Below are positions 1 through 7,646 of a DNA stretch of 19,704 nucleotides, piece by piece. Below the pieces are notes generated by a model. It was given only the letters and a program-made list of their open reading frames with translations. It did no database searches and was not told the origin of the DNA. This stretch comes from Nocardia spumae (lineage in GTDB: Bacteria > Actinomycetota > Actinomycetes > Mycobacteriales > Mycobacteriaceae): assembly GCF_020733635.1 (NCBI RefSeq), contig NZ_JAJFZL010000003.1:1-19704 (forward strand). The letters run 5' to 3'. Position numbers and translations under genes: made by a program. Positions within the stretch are counted from its first letter, which is position 1; each line of letters begins with the position of its first letter.

Positions 1-322
1 CAGCAGTTGCGGCAGTCGTATCGAACCATCGCGTAGAGCCGGACCGCGGCGCGTTCGGGTTGTCGCATCAGGCTTTCCGCCAGCGCCGCCGGCGCGATCA
101 GGTGCGCGTCAGCAGGTTGTCCAGTATCTCCTCCTTGGTGGAGAAGTAGTGGTAGATCGTGCTCTGCTGAATGCCGACCGCCGTCGCGATCATCGGGTGG
201 AGGTACCGGCGAAACCGTGGGTGATGAACAACTCGGCCGCGGCATCGAGGATCTCTTCCTCCGGTGTGTCGCCCGGGCGACGTCGTTGGACGCGGCGAGC
301 CGACGGGACGCAGTCCGCTCAT
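1..322 (-). pseudogene. TetR family transcriptional regulator, frameshifted and cut by window start
   Basis: This is a DNA-binding repressor of the TetR family, probably controlling the operon it ends. Pieced together over three reading frames on the minus strand it reads an opening MSGLRPVG, then EEEILDAAAELFITHGFAGT, then MIATAVGIQQSTIYHYFSTK and EEILDNLLTRT. This is the classic TetR helix-turn-helix with its YxYF signature, followed by the start of the ligand domain (about LIAPAALAESLMRQPERAAV). The C-terminus lies outside the window. The ATG at 322 overlaps the permease stop in an ATGA junction, so the two are translationally coupled. At least three single-base shifts are needed, near 195 (one base missing before MIATA), near 100 and near 255. 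Whether the gene is truly dead or mis-sequenced cannot be decided here. The family call is firm; the ligand is unknown. Confidence 0.82.
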
Positions 323-1869
323 TCGCTCCAGCATGCCATCCGCCGGCCCGATGCCGCCGGGCGGATGCCGCCGCCACTCGCATATCGGCTACGAGACAGC
401 GCTTTCCACCGGAGCCGGTCGATCCTGCCCACCAACGGGTAGAGCGCACCGGCGATGAGACCGGCCAGGACGAACCGATATCGAGTCCACCGAGCAGATG
501 GGCGCCCGGCCCGGTGAAACCACGTATTGGCCCGCGAACAGCACCCCGACCGTCGCGGCGATGCCCCAGATACTGACCGTGCGATGTTGATCCCCACCGC
601 TGTACCAATTACCGGCCCCCGGTTTCGCGGCGGTTGAAGACTGCAGACGCGTCGGTGTCGTAGTTCGCCCCGTTGCGCAGGTGACCGATGACGAGGATGA
701 CGATCCACGGCACCGAGAAGTTGGGCCAGCAGCGTCAGAACATTCGTGACGCTGGGTTCGATCCCGTGTCGTAGAAGTGACCGAGATAGACGAGTGCGGT
801 GGCGGGCCAGACACGGCAACCCCAGTTGCTTTGGTCCGCGACAGCTGCCGGAATCAGCGAAGGAGGTGTCGAGTCCGGTGCCGTAGGTGTTGATCACCGC
901 CTCTGTGCCACGGTGCGGAGGCCAGGCCGAGGAAGACCAGGGCGGGCAAGATACCAGATCGGCGAGGTCCGCATCAGCCGCCGACCATGTCCCCGTCGGT
1001 GAGTTCCGGTGGGAGTAGAAGCCAGACGGGCGATTGAACGTGCCCCACAATGAAGGGGCCGCCGAGGCCGAACAGCCGCCGTAGAACAAGCGCCAGCATG
1101 ATCGAGCGGTCGCTGTGCGCGGCCGGCGAGATGTGGCGGGTCCAGTCCACCGGAGTAGGGGCCGAGCGACGATATCGTCGACGCGAATCAGCAGCATCGA
1201 CGCGACCCAGGTGTTGAGCGCCGAACCGAGTACATAGCCGCCGCCGGAATAGGACGGGTCGAAATCGCCGCCGTAGACGAACAGTCCGGCGATCGGCAGA
1301 TTCCGCGGTCGGGATCATCACTCGCTGAACCGCGACCATCCAGCCGTGGCCGAAGACCGACACCACCGTGACGATGACGGAAATGATCTCGTAAGCAGAT
1401 CAATTCGATGCCTGTCACTGTGCACGTCGATAGGCGCGGTCGAGTGCGCCGACGAGTGCGGCACCACCGGTCAGATGCTCAGTGCGGCGAATATCAGCGA
1501 TGCGACGGCCACGAGGATCGTTCCGATCAGCTCGGCCTCCGACGCCGAAGAAGGCGCCGCTGGACACCGGATTGTTGGTCCCGGTGCGGGTGCGATGACC
1601 CCGGGTCGGTGCGAGCAACGCGGAACCGAGCGCGGAGCCGACCACGACGGCGGACGCGGCCTGCCACCAGCCGAGCCCGAAGGTGACGGGCAGGAAGCCC
1701 ATGATGATCACACTGAAGGTCAGGCTGCTGCCGAACAGGATCGTGCGCAGGTCGCGGGGCGCGGATCTGCGGTCGGCGATCGGAATGTGCTCGGTGCGAA
1801 GGGTTCGATCTCGAACCGGGAGCGGGCGGGCGATTCGGCGACGGGGGAGTCGATACGGATGCCGGTCAT
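319..1869 (-). pseudogene. NCS1 family nucleobase/cytosine-type permease, multiple frameshifts
   Basis: This is an inner-membrane secondary transporter of the nucleobase-cation-symport-1 family, whose members import cytosine, uracil, allantoin, hydantoins or vitamins. Recognisable blocks, N to C, are SSLTFSVIIMGFLPVTFGLG, WWQAASAVVVGSALGSALLA, the family hallmark TGTNNPVSSGAFFGV (about 1540-1590), ISPAAHSDRSIMLALVL, LLPPELTDGDMVGG (about 974-1015), VINTYGTGLDTS (about 873-893) and FVLAGLIAGALYPLVG near the C-terminus. The start is the ATG at 1869, preceded by a good GGCAGGAG ribosome site and only 25 bases after the upstream gene. The stop at 319 overlaps the TetR start. The blocks fall in all three frames, so roughly eight to ten single-base shifts separate them; the protein would be about 510 residues if corrected. 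The substrate cannot be read from the sequence. Confidence 0.8.
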
Positions 1870-1894
1870 GGCTGTCTCCTGCCTGGGATTTGGG

Positions 1895-2740
1895 TCATTC
1901 GGTGAGCAGGTCGGCGAAGGCTCCGACGAGCGACTCGATCCGCCAGCGGATCGGACGCGGTCGCGGGCGGGCAGGCTCGAGGTCGAGGATGTGCAACTCG
2001 TCGCCCGCGTCGGTGGCGACGAACGAATGCCCCTGCCGGAAGGGCAGACTCGATATGTCGATATGCCAGCCCGTCGGCGATATCGACCCGATCGCTATCT
2101 CGCAGTCGGCGAGATCCTGAGCGGCGCTGAGGTCGAGACGAGGGACCTCGTCGGGGGTTGGCAGCGCCGAGATCTCTTCGGTCCGTGAGCGCGCGAACGC
2201 GAATTTCGCGCCGGTGCGGAGCAGAATCGCCCGCGCGCCCGACTCCGCGTCGCGGAGGGTGACGACGGCCCGGGGACCGCGGTCCGTGCCGTCTACGTGG
2301 TGCCAGTGCTCCAGATAGGGCAGTTCGATACCACGCTCGACCATCATCGCGTTCTCGAAGTGCAGGGTGCCGGTATCGGCAACGCCTTCGGCCGGGGCCC
2401 AGTCGACCAGTCTTCCCCAGGTGAATCGCGCTGGTGTCACCGGTGATCGTGTCAGACTGCCGGCGAATCCCTCCTGTGCGAACATCCACTCGAGATGTTC
2501 GGCCCGCAGATCTCGCAGGCAGGTCACGCCGTCGAAATCGGGGCGGCCGGCGGGCTGCCTCAAGTCCGCGTACCACCCGTCGGACTGCAACCACGTCACC
2601 GTCGTGGTGGTGTCGTCGGGGCCGCCGTGCCAGCTGATGAGCGATCGTGTCCAGATTCCGTGGAGATCGTCCACCTCCACCGGTATCCCGTCGCTGGTGG
2701 GATACGGCCAGGGGCCGGTGAGCTTGCTGAGAAGATTCAT
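1895..2740 (-). CDS. HRI1-like / lipocalin-like hypothetical protein
   Basis: This is an intact 281-residue reading frame with no signal peptide or membrane segment, so probably cytoplasmic. It alternates short beta-strand-like stretches. Near the N-terminus it has GIWTRSLISWHGG, TTTVTWLQSDGWYADLRQP and LEWMFAQEGFAGSL, and its middle reads FTWGRLVDWAPAEG. The W-x-R-S-L-I opening, the V-T-W-L-Q strand and the Y-A-D-L-R strand recall the HRI1 family (a lipocalin-like barrel first named in yeast). I make that match from memory and with limited confidence. It lies 30 bases downstream of the dioxygenase and 25 bases upstream of the permease, clearly in one operon. A role in binding or checking the same small molecule is inference. 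The ribosome site is weak, which fits translational coupling. Confidence 0.7.
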   Translation of the reverse strand: MNLLSKLTGPWPYPTSDGIPVEVDDLHGIWTRSLISWHGGPDDTTTTVTWLQSDGWYADLRQPAGRPDFDGVTCLRDLRAEHLEWMFAQEGFAGSLTRSPVTPARFTWGRLVDWAPAEGVADTGTLHFENAMMVERGIELPYLEHWHHVDGTDRGPRAVVTLRDAESGARAILLRTGAKFAFARSRTEEISALPTPDEVPRLDLSAAQDLADCEIAIGSISPTGWHIDISSLPFRQGHSFVATDAGDELHILDLEPARPRPRPIRWRIESLVGAFADLLTE

Positions 2741-2770
2741 GTGCCGCCAATCCCGCTGTGTTCGAATGGT

Positions 2771-3805
2771 TTACGCGGGCCGGCCGGCCATGCGACCGAA
2801 CGACGACAGCTCGACCGAGCCTTCCGGCAGCACCAGGCTCCCGTCCGCGATCCGGGTGCGCAGGTAGCGGAAACTCTGGGCGGTCTGCGCGAACAGATGC
2901 TCGCCGGCGCGCAGTGCGGGCCGCGCCGGAGTGTCGGCGTCGACGAACGCGGGCAGGGGGGCCACGACGGCGTCGTAGTCGACCGAGAAGAACAGCGGAA
3001 AGGCGTAGCGCTCCTGCGCGACCTTGCGAACACGATGCGTGGTGGCCACGAATCGCCCATTCGTCATCAGCTCCAACATGTCGCCGATGTTCACCACGTA
3101 AGCGCCCGGCACCGGCGGTACGTCGACCCAATGGCCCGCCCCGTTGAGCACCTCCAACCCGGCGGCGGTACCGCGCAGCAACGTGAGACATTCGTAGTCG
3201 GTATGGGCCCCGATCCCCGGGCGGTCCTCGGCCGAGTCGTCGAACGGGTAGTGGATCAGGCGCAACTGGCTCGGCGGCTTGGTCAGATATGGATCGAAGA
3301 AGTCCTCGGCCTGGCCGATCGCGACCGCGAAGGCACGCATGAGGGCGACGCCGACATCGAAGACCTCCTGGTAGTAGCGCGAGACCGCTTCCTTGAAGCC
3401 GGGTATGTCCGGCCATTGATTCGGGCCGAGCATGGGGTTACCCGCGAGATAGTCGGGGTCATCGGCGGGAAGGTCGCGGCACAGGTCGAAGGCCTCCTTC
3501 CGGTCCGCCGACATGCCCGCGAAGACCTCCTCCCCTTCGGGCACGTAGCCGCGGTGGTTGGTGGAGTTGCCGATGTAGGTGCGCATCTTCGCTTCGAGCG
3601 GGTCGGCGAAGAACCGTTTCGCCGAACGGAGCAGTTCGGCGAAGACGCGCTCGTCGATCCCGGTGCCCGAGACGTACATGAATCCGATATCGCTTGCGGC
3701 ACAGGCGAGTTCGGCGGCCACGGCGGCTTTCGCCGCGGCATCGGCGCCGAAGAGCGGGGCGATGTCGATATTGGGGACTTCGGAGAACGAGGTGAGACCT
3801 GCCAC
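2771..3805 (-). CDS. Isopenicillin-N-synthase-like Fe(II)/2-oxoglutarate dioxygenase
   Basis: This is an intact non-haem iron oxygenase of about 344 residues. The N-terminal DIOX_N region begins SFSEVPNIDIAPLFG and includes GFMYVSGTGID. The catalytic barrel carries the iron ligands H201 and D203 (GIGAHTDYECLTLL) and H257 (VATTHRVRK). The 2-oxoglutarate-binding arginine is R267 in RYAFPLFF; the usual serine two residues later is alanine here. I chose the GTG at 3805 because an AAGGGAT ribosome site sits eight bases upstream and homology begins at once. The open frame continues to 3979 but crosses a palindromic operator-like site. It is the first gene of the operon dioxygenase, HRI1-like, NCS1 permease, TetR. 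Related enzymes include thymine 7-hydroxylase and leucoanthocyanidin or gibberellin oxidases. With a nucleobase-type permease alongside, oxidation of a heterocycle is plausible but unproven. Confidence 0.86.
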   Translation of the reverse strand: MAGLTSFSEVPNIDIAPLFGADAAAKAAVAAELACAASDIGFMYVSGTGIDERVFAELLRSAKRFFADPLEAKMRTYIGNSTNHRGYVPEGEEVFAGMSADRKEAFDLCRDLPADDPDYLAGNPMLGPNQWPDIPGFKEAVSRYYQEVFDVGVALMRAFAVAIGQAEDFFDPYLTKPPSQLRLIHYPFDDSAEDRPGIGAHTDYECLTLLRGTAAGLEVLNGAGHWVDVPPVPGAYVVNIGDMLELMTNGRFVATTHRVRKVAQERYAFPLFFSVDYDAVVAPLPAFVDADTPARPALRAGEHLFAQTAQSFRYLRTRIADGSLVLPEGSVELSSFGRMAGRPA

Positions 3806-3826
3806 GAGCCGGATCCCTTCCACACG

Positions 3827-3850
3827 AGTTTCGATCAGCTGATCGAAACT
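3827..3850. promoter_or_regulatory. Perfect 24-bp palindrome, candidate operator
   Basis: The sequence is a perfect inverted repeat with half-site AGTTTCGATCAG and no spacer. It starts 22 bases upstream of the chosen GTG of the dioxygenase and 100 bases upstream of the rightward DUF1254 remnant. Its length and placement fit an operator for a dimeric repressor. The TetR protein encoded at the end of the same operon is the natural candidate, although this is inference. An rho-independent terminator is unlikely because there is no loop and no T run. Confidence 0.6.
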
Positions 3851-3950
3851 TAGGATTCGGCCGATTCGGCTGTGTGATGCCGCTGTTTCCGGTTGGTAAA
3901 TCCCCTCCCTCGGCCGAACCCGGCTCCGGCGGCCACCAGGAGCTCTTGCG

Positions 3951-4633
3951 GTGGACGACTCGTACGAATTCGTCGGCACTGCCCGCTGGGGATCTGACGT
4001 TCCCGAGGGCTACAACGTCGGCCGGTCGACGACCTATCGGGTGCCGGGCGGCATTCACGCATTGCCGACCGGCGGCGACGTGGCGGCGGCGACGCGACGA
4101 TTGCAGACGGCCGCGGTCCGGCCGCTGGATCCGCACCGCGACTGGACCCCGCCGACGTTCCTGGATCTGACTCCCGAAGGCCAGGACACCACGCCGCTGC
4201 GCTGGGAGGACAACATCGGCTTCTGGGAGCCCTGTACGAGGTCGTGGACACCGAACCGTCCTTCCCCGAATTCCACATCGCCTACGGCGATTTGGCGGCC
4301 CTCGGCGCCCACAGCTATCGGCTGACCGTGCCGCAACCCGTTCCCGGAAAACTGTTCTGGTCGGTCACCGTGTACGACGCACGCACCCGCAGTCAGATCA
4401 GAACCGAGCAGAACCGCGCGGTCCTCACCTCCCTGTTCGATTTCGATGCCGAGGCAGGCGCGAACTCGATCGACCTACTGTTCGGCCCGACCGCACCCGC
4501 CGACGGTGAACAACACTGGATTCAGACCCTGCCCGACACCGGCTGGTTCGTCTACTTCCGCATCTACGGCCCGGAGGCCGCGGCCTTCGACCACAGTTGG
4601 AAGCCTAGCGATTTCGAACGTATCGATCTCTGA
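3951..4633 (+). pseudogene. DUF1254/DUF1214 protein remnant
   Basis: The C-terminal half is a clear DUF1214 domain: LFWSVTVYDARTRSQI, FGPTAPADGEQHWIQTLP and GWFVYFRIYGPEAAAFD. The N-terminal part, VPEGYNVGRSTTYRVPGGIH, matches only the last third of a DUF1254 domain, so the first part of that domain is absent. A one-base shift near 4230 breaks the frame (GFWEP | YEVVDTEPSFPEF). Between LAALG and the DUF1214 start (about 4305) the linker normally present seems deleted. A GTG at 3951 with AGGAG upstream could start translation of the stub. DUF1254/DUF1214 proteins are exported or envelope-associated proteins of unclear function. The gene ends 13 bases before the tRNA-side hairpin and lies directly outside the integrated element. 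I read it as a chromosomal relic. Confidence 0.7.
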
Positions 4634-4645
4634 TCGACGAAATGC

Positions 4646-4686
4646 GGAACGGTCCTTCACTCACCAAGTGAGTGAAGGACCGTTCC
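4646..4686. terminator. Strong hairpin between DUF1214 remnant and tRNA 3' end
   Basis: This is a perfect 19-bp stem (4646-4664 with 4668-4686) closed by a CAA loop. It lies between two converging units, the DUF1214 remnant ending at 4633 and the leftward tRNA whose 3' end is at about 4691. A bidirectional terminator is the simplest reading. It has no long T tail, which is common in actinobacteria. Confidence 0.75.
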
Positions 4687-4688
4687 AT

Positions 4689-4726
4689 TGCGCGCCCGGA
4701 GAGACTCGAACTCCCAACCTTCTGAT
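4689..4726 (-). tRNA. tRNA 3' fragment (tRNA-Arg-like), att core, not a full gene
   Basis: Only the part from the anticodon loop to the 3' end is present; the 5' half and the anticodon are missing. The T-arm folds perfectly apart from one G-U pair. In AICE integration the copy distal to the promoter is left as such a fragment, while the other junction restores a full tRNA. The amino-acid assignment is by recollection of actinobacterial tRNA-Arg genes and should be treated as tentative. Confidence 0.7.
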
Positions 4727-4795
4727 GGGTTCGTGCGTACATAGTTGTCCGCTGGGATCGTTCAGAGTGCCTGTGAGGCAACGTATTCTGCCTTG
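4689..4795. repeat. Left att site: 107-bp direct repeat of 19598-19704
   Basis: All 107 bases match 19598-19704 exactly; the match begins at 4689 and is cut off only by the window end. The first 38 bases (4689-4726) read, on the minus strand, as the 3' half of a tRNA. This covers one anticodon-loop base, the stem strand TCAGA, variable loop AGGTT, T-arm GGGAG-TTCGAGT-CTCTC, acceptor strand CGGGCGC and discriminator G. From memory it is most like tRNA-Arg. The remaining 69 bases are not tRNA and must be an integrase arm region of the element. Chromosome lies to the left and element to the right. Confidence 0.88.
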
Positions 4796-4867
4796 GACTG
4801 TCTTTTGACATCTGGGTCGGTACGCCAATGTACGCAGACGTTTGTGCGGTCAAAGTAACGACGGTTC

Positions 4868-5107
4868 ATGTCCGAGTCCGATGGGCCTCACCCACCCTGT
4901 GACACCGTAATGACGCTCAGGGCTTTGGGTCACCACGGTAGCCCTGGCGAGACAGTAGATCACGACGTTGATGATGAAGAGCTATCGCGCTATTTGCGTG
5001 CGAGAGCTGATGACGAAGACGCGGTTTACGTGCGTATTTCGTGTTGGCATCCGTGGGTAGATGTCAGGCTTCGTGAGCCCTGCTGCGTACTCTCTGCGTC
5101 CCACTAG
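4868..5107 (+). CDS. Possible small acidic hypothetical protein
   Basis: This is a 79-residue open frame next to the left att site, with a central acidic stretch (VDHDVDDEELSRYLRARADD) and two cysteines near the end. I do not recognise it. There is no convincing ribosome site before the ATG, and third codon positions are not strongly GC-rich, so it may not be translated. It fills most of the 444-base gap between the att repeat and the HNH gene, where I see no other coding signal. Confidence 0.25.
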   Translation: MSESDGPHPPCDTVMTLRALGHHGSPGETVDHDVDDEELSRYLRARADDEDAVYVRISCWHPWVDVRLREPCCVLSASH

Positions 5108-5195
5108 GCGTGCCCTGGGGAGATGCACCCGGTGCCAGCGTGCCGCACCGTCCACTCAGCCCACTTCGCAGGCGGGGGCTGCCTGATGACTCCGT

Positions 5196-5232
5196 TTCGA
5201 ACGGCCGTCAAAGTTGATGGCGGCCGTTCGAA
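5196..5232. terminator. Hairpin downstream of the HNH gene
   Basis: A 12-bp perfect stem, TTCGAACGGCCG (5196-5207) with its complement at 5221-5232, extends inward by a G-U and two more pairs to leave a seven-base loop. It begins eight bases beyond the stop codon of the leftward HNH gene. There is no T run, so the terminator call rests on position and stem strength. Confidence 0.6.
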
Positions 5233-5239
5233 CCCGCGT

Positions 5240-6253
5240 CTAGAATTCCTCAGCGTTACCATCCTCTGCTTCTTCGTCAATTTGGGAAGCTGTATCCCAG
5301 GCCGCCGGCCCCCTCGCCTCGATCTCAACCACCTTCGCGAGATACGCCTCGGTATCGCCCTTTGCAGATGCGAGCTTCATCTGAAATACAGCATCTCCGG
5401 AATTTGCAATTCGATGCTCATTCTTCAGCAGCAATTCATTCGCCTCATCCTCCCATCCAAGCTCTTCAAAAACACGCAGTTGCCACCACAGGTCGTCATC
5501 GCGAATGAAATCTTTGAGCGCCAGGATGAATAGGTCATCGGCCAGATTGCTCAACAAATTCTTAATATAGTATGCAGCTGTAAAATAGTTATCGGCAATC
5601 AGCGCCTCCCGAATACCCCCCAGGAGCACCTCGGCGGATTCTTTGTAACGCCCTACTTCCGCAAGCACTCCAGCCTTAGTGCTCCAATCATCACTAACCT
5701 CCTCGACTGCCCGATCCTTAACATCCTCGGGAAGCTTTTCCGCAATTCCCTGGACGTTCCTTATTAGAACTTGATAAAATGGACTTGGATCATTTTCTAG
5801 TGCACGCTCGACATACTTATCCCTCAGATGTTCATCGCCAGATTGGCTATACAATCGCGCCACCGCGAGCCAATCCTCTTGTTCCCGAGCAACTTCCAGC
5901 TTTGCAAGTATTTCCCGCAGCTTCAACTCATCGGACCGCTCTTCAGGCTTTCCTTCCGCATAGGACGAACCCGAACGATACGCGCGCACACGCTCAAGCC
6001 AATGCCGGCGATACAGAGCTACTTGATCAGAATCTAGCTTGCGGTCAAACCCGCCTTGAATCTGAGTCTCACGGTGACAATCGAAGCATAGGACAGCAAG
6101 GTTTCCGAAATCATTATTACTTGGATTATCATCAATATGATGAATTTGCACCGGCTTCTTGTTTCGACACACACAGCACGTTCGGTCCGACTCGAACAAT
6201 ACGCGAGCAGCGACCTCAGGAGGGATCGGAATGCGCAACTTCTTCGCAGGCAT
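5240..6253 (-). CDS. HNH endonuclease fused to a helical (TPR-like) repeat domain
   Basis: This is a 337-residue protein, intact. Residues about 15-65 form an HNH nuclease with a zinc knuckle: C26-x2-C29, the catalytic H38-H39 in VQIHHIDDNPSNNDFGNLAV, N51, and C56-x2-C59-H60. From about residue 105 to the end it is entirely alpha-helical in character and resembles tetratricopeptide repeats (LAKLEVAREQEDWLAVARLY, GVLAEVGRYKESAEVLLGGI, LWWQLRVFEELGWEDEANEL), finishing with an acidic tail. The ATG at 6253 is preceded by GAAGGAG; an upstream in-frame ATG at 6337 has no comparable site. The GC content is visibly lower than in its surroundings (26 of 60 bases at 5521-5580, counted by hand), which points to recent acquisition. 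It stands alone as cargo next to the left att. A nuclease with a sensing repeat domain fits a phage- or plasmid-defence role, but that is inference. Confidence 0.85.
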   Translation of the reverse strand: MPAKKLRIPIPPEVAARVLFESDRTCCVCRNKKPVQIHHIDDNPSNNDFGNLAVLCFDCHRETQIQGGFDRKLDSDQVALYRRHWLERVRAYRSGSSYAEGKPEERSDELKLREILAKLEVAREQEDWLAVARLYSQSGDEHLRDKYVERALENDPSPFYQVLIRNVQGIAEKLPEDVKDRAVEEVSDDWSTKAGVLAEVGRYKESAEVLLGGIREALIADNYFTAAYYIKNLLSNLADDLFILALKDFIRDDDLWWQLRVFEELGWEDEANELLLKNEHRIANSGDAVFQMKLASAKGDTEAYLAKVVEIEARGPAAWDTASQIDEEAEDGNAEEF

Positions 6254-7136
6254 CTGGCCCGTAACTCCTTCTTTCAAAATGCCCCGTGGGGCCCGCCAAC
6301 GAATGTGCCCTTGCGGGCGAGTTAGGCAAGGAAGCACACCAGTAAATGATCGCTCTGAGTAACGAGACCGCTACGCCCGTGACCGAATCTCTACCGAGAA
6401 AGATCTGCATCTCACCGGTCAGGCCACGACCGAACCCACCAGCAGCACCATAGGTGCTCGAGATCTCCCGTCACAAGCAGTACACCGATCGAGGCGAGAA
6501 CACGCCGAAGCGATCCCAACTGCGACGGATCGGCATTTGCGGTGGCGAGCTGGTGTTGGCTCGGTAGGCATGACCTAGGGATTTTGGGCGGCAACGTTGG
6601 GCGAAGAGGGCACCGCTGCGCAGCGTTGCGTACTCACTGCGTACCGATACCGCTGGGCTGAGATCTGGTCTCCTGCTCCGGAGGCAGCCCCGGAGCATTT
6701 TCCCGGGTTTGACCTTGGGTTTGGATGTATCCCGAGCGTTGGGTTGCGTCCGCCAGAGTCCGGGGAGATCCGAGTGAGTTGTGACATCGTGGTGACATCA
6801 ATGTCCTGCCTCACCGGGGCTGAACTTCGCATCCCCGGTGACTTCCCTTGCCCTGCTTCCTCATACTGGCCGCTCTGTACTGAGTGGCGGCCTAGTCAAT
6901 GGGGCCGAAGGCATCACGCAGTGACGCGAAGCGCCATTTACTCGGCCGTGGCGAAGTCAGACAATCGAGCCATGAGGAGGCTGGGCCACTCGTCGGCTCC
7001 TGTCTGCCCGATGGTTCGACGCCGAAGTCGACCAGGGCGATCACCGTTTATTCCGGGCTGGATGTCGGAGGTGTCTGATAATAAGTGTTCAGCGGCCGTT
7101 CGCCACTTCCGGCCGGTAGCCGCAGGAGGGTCGACG
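6254..7136. other. Long non-coding stretch with a structured repeat and a hairpin
   Basis: About 880 bases lie between the divergent HNH gene and the toxin-antitoxin-like operon. An open frame covers 6597-7136, but it is continuous with the downstream gene and shows no coding bias. The stretch holds a hairpin at 6811-6841 (stem TCACCGGGG, 13-base loop) and one copy of a 24-base double-dyad repeat at 6912-6935. A possible -10 element, GATAAT, sits at 7077-7082. I see no RNA gene. Confidence 0.4.
6912..6935 (+). repeat. Double-dyad repeat, copy 1
   Basis: These 24 bases match 9141-9164 at 22 positions. Each copy contains two adjacent inverted repeats, TCAC-NNN-GTGA followed by CGC-GWA-GCG. The copies occur only inside the element, both in non-coding DNA, which suggests a protein-binding or transfer site. 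Confidence 0.6.
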
Positions 7137-7625
7137 GTGTCGATGGAGATTGAGGGTGACGGATCTTGGCCGTACGGCGATCGCCCTGACGCAGACTGGA
7201 CGAAAGCGTTCACCGACGAGTTGCAGCGCATCACTGTGCTCGCACCGTCCGAACCGAATCCGGACGGCACGGTCCCCCTAGGTGATTCCGACAAGATGCT
7301 GCTGCGCCAGGAAATCGTCAGCCTGATGAAACGCGCTCACACCGGTTCTGTACGTCAGCAGGAGTTCCAAGAGGTTCGGTCTGGAGACGTGGTCGTGGAG
7401 TTGAAGCATCCGCGTCCCGGCAACCTCGGGGGATGGCACTACCGGGTCTACACCGGCGTACCCAAACATCCTGACCATACGTATTTGGTCTGGCTCGGAG
7501 CTGGGCGTAAGCCGGACAGTGAGTTTGATCCGGAAGGGTGGGGTGAGCTGCAAACCGGCCAGATAGAGACCTCCCACTGCCGATTCAAGGTGTGGCTTGC
7601 CTCCCGATATGCTGACAGAACGTGA
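7137..7625 (+). CDS. RelE/HigB-like putative toxin
   Basis: This is a 162-residue soluble protein. The second half resembles the RelE/HigB fold: a helix (LLRQEIVSLMKRAHTG), then strands in GDVVVELKHP, GGWHYRVYTGVP and HTYLVWLGAGRKP. This is the pattern in which an E-L-(K/R) strand and a Y-R-V-Y strand precede an L-x-x-(F/A)-x-K-K-like end. The N-terminal 60 residues are extra relative to compact HigB toxins. GTG at 7137 is chosen because AGGAGGG lies seven bases upstream; ATG at 7143 is the alternative. The open frame extends upstream to 6597 but without coding character. An XRE-type antitoxin follows 21 bases later, the toxin-first order typical of higBA. The toxin call is structural pattern-matching by eye, so moderate confidence. 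Confidence 0.6.
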   Translation: MSMEIEGDGSWPYGDRPDADWTKAFTDELQRITVLAPSEPNPDGTVPLGDSDKMLLRQEIVSLMKRAHTGSVRQQEFQEVRSGDVVVELKHPRPGNLGGWHYRVYTGVPKHPDHTYLVWLGAGRKPDSEFDPEGWGELQTGQIETSHCRFKVWLASRYADRT

Positions 7626-7626
7626 T

Positions 7627-7644
7627 GTTGCGGTTAACCTCAAC
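7627..7644. promoter_or_regulatory. Near-palindrome in the toxin-antitoxin gap, candidate operator
   Basis: The 18 bases GTTGCGGTTAACCTCAAC form an inverted repeat with GGTTAACC at the centre and GTTG/CAAC at the ends; only one base pair mismatches. The site sits between the putative toxin stop and the antitoxin ATG at 7647. The antitoxin has no visible ribosome site. A separate, autoregulated promoter that starts the antitoxin with a very short leader would explain both facts, but this is inference. Confidence 0.45.
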
Positions 7645-7646
7645 AT

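Noticed and set aside
319..1197. Single long leftward frame as one protein
   Set aside because: Permease motifs appear in it only in patches and continue in the other two frames; the patches fit one NCS1 gene from 1869 to 319.
2495..3853. 452-residue rightward open frame
   Set aside because: It is the antisense of the well-supported dioxygenase and HRI1-like genes.
3806..3979. Upstream extension of the dioxygenase to ATG 3979
   Set aside because: It would translate the 24-bp palindrome and has no homology; GTG 3805 has a ribosome site.
6597..7136. N-terminal extension of the toxin-like gene
   Set aside because: Third codon positions lack GC bias, it spans a promoter-like GATAAT and a repeat, and a strong ribosome site lies directly before 7137.
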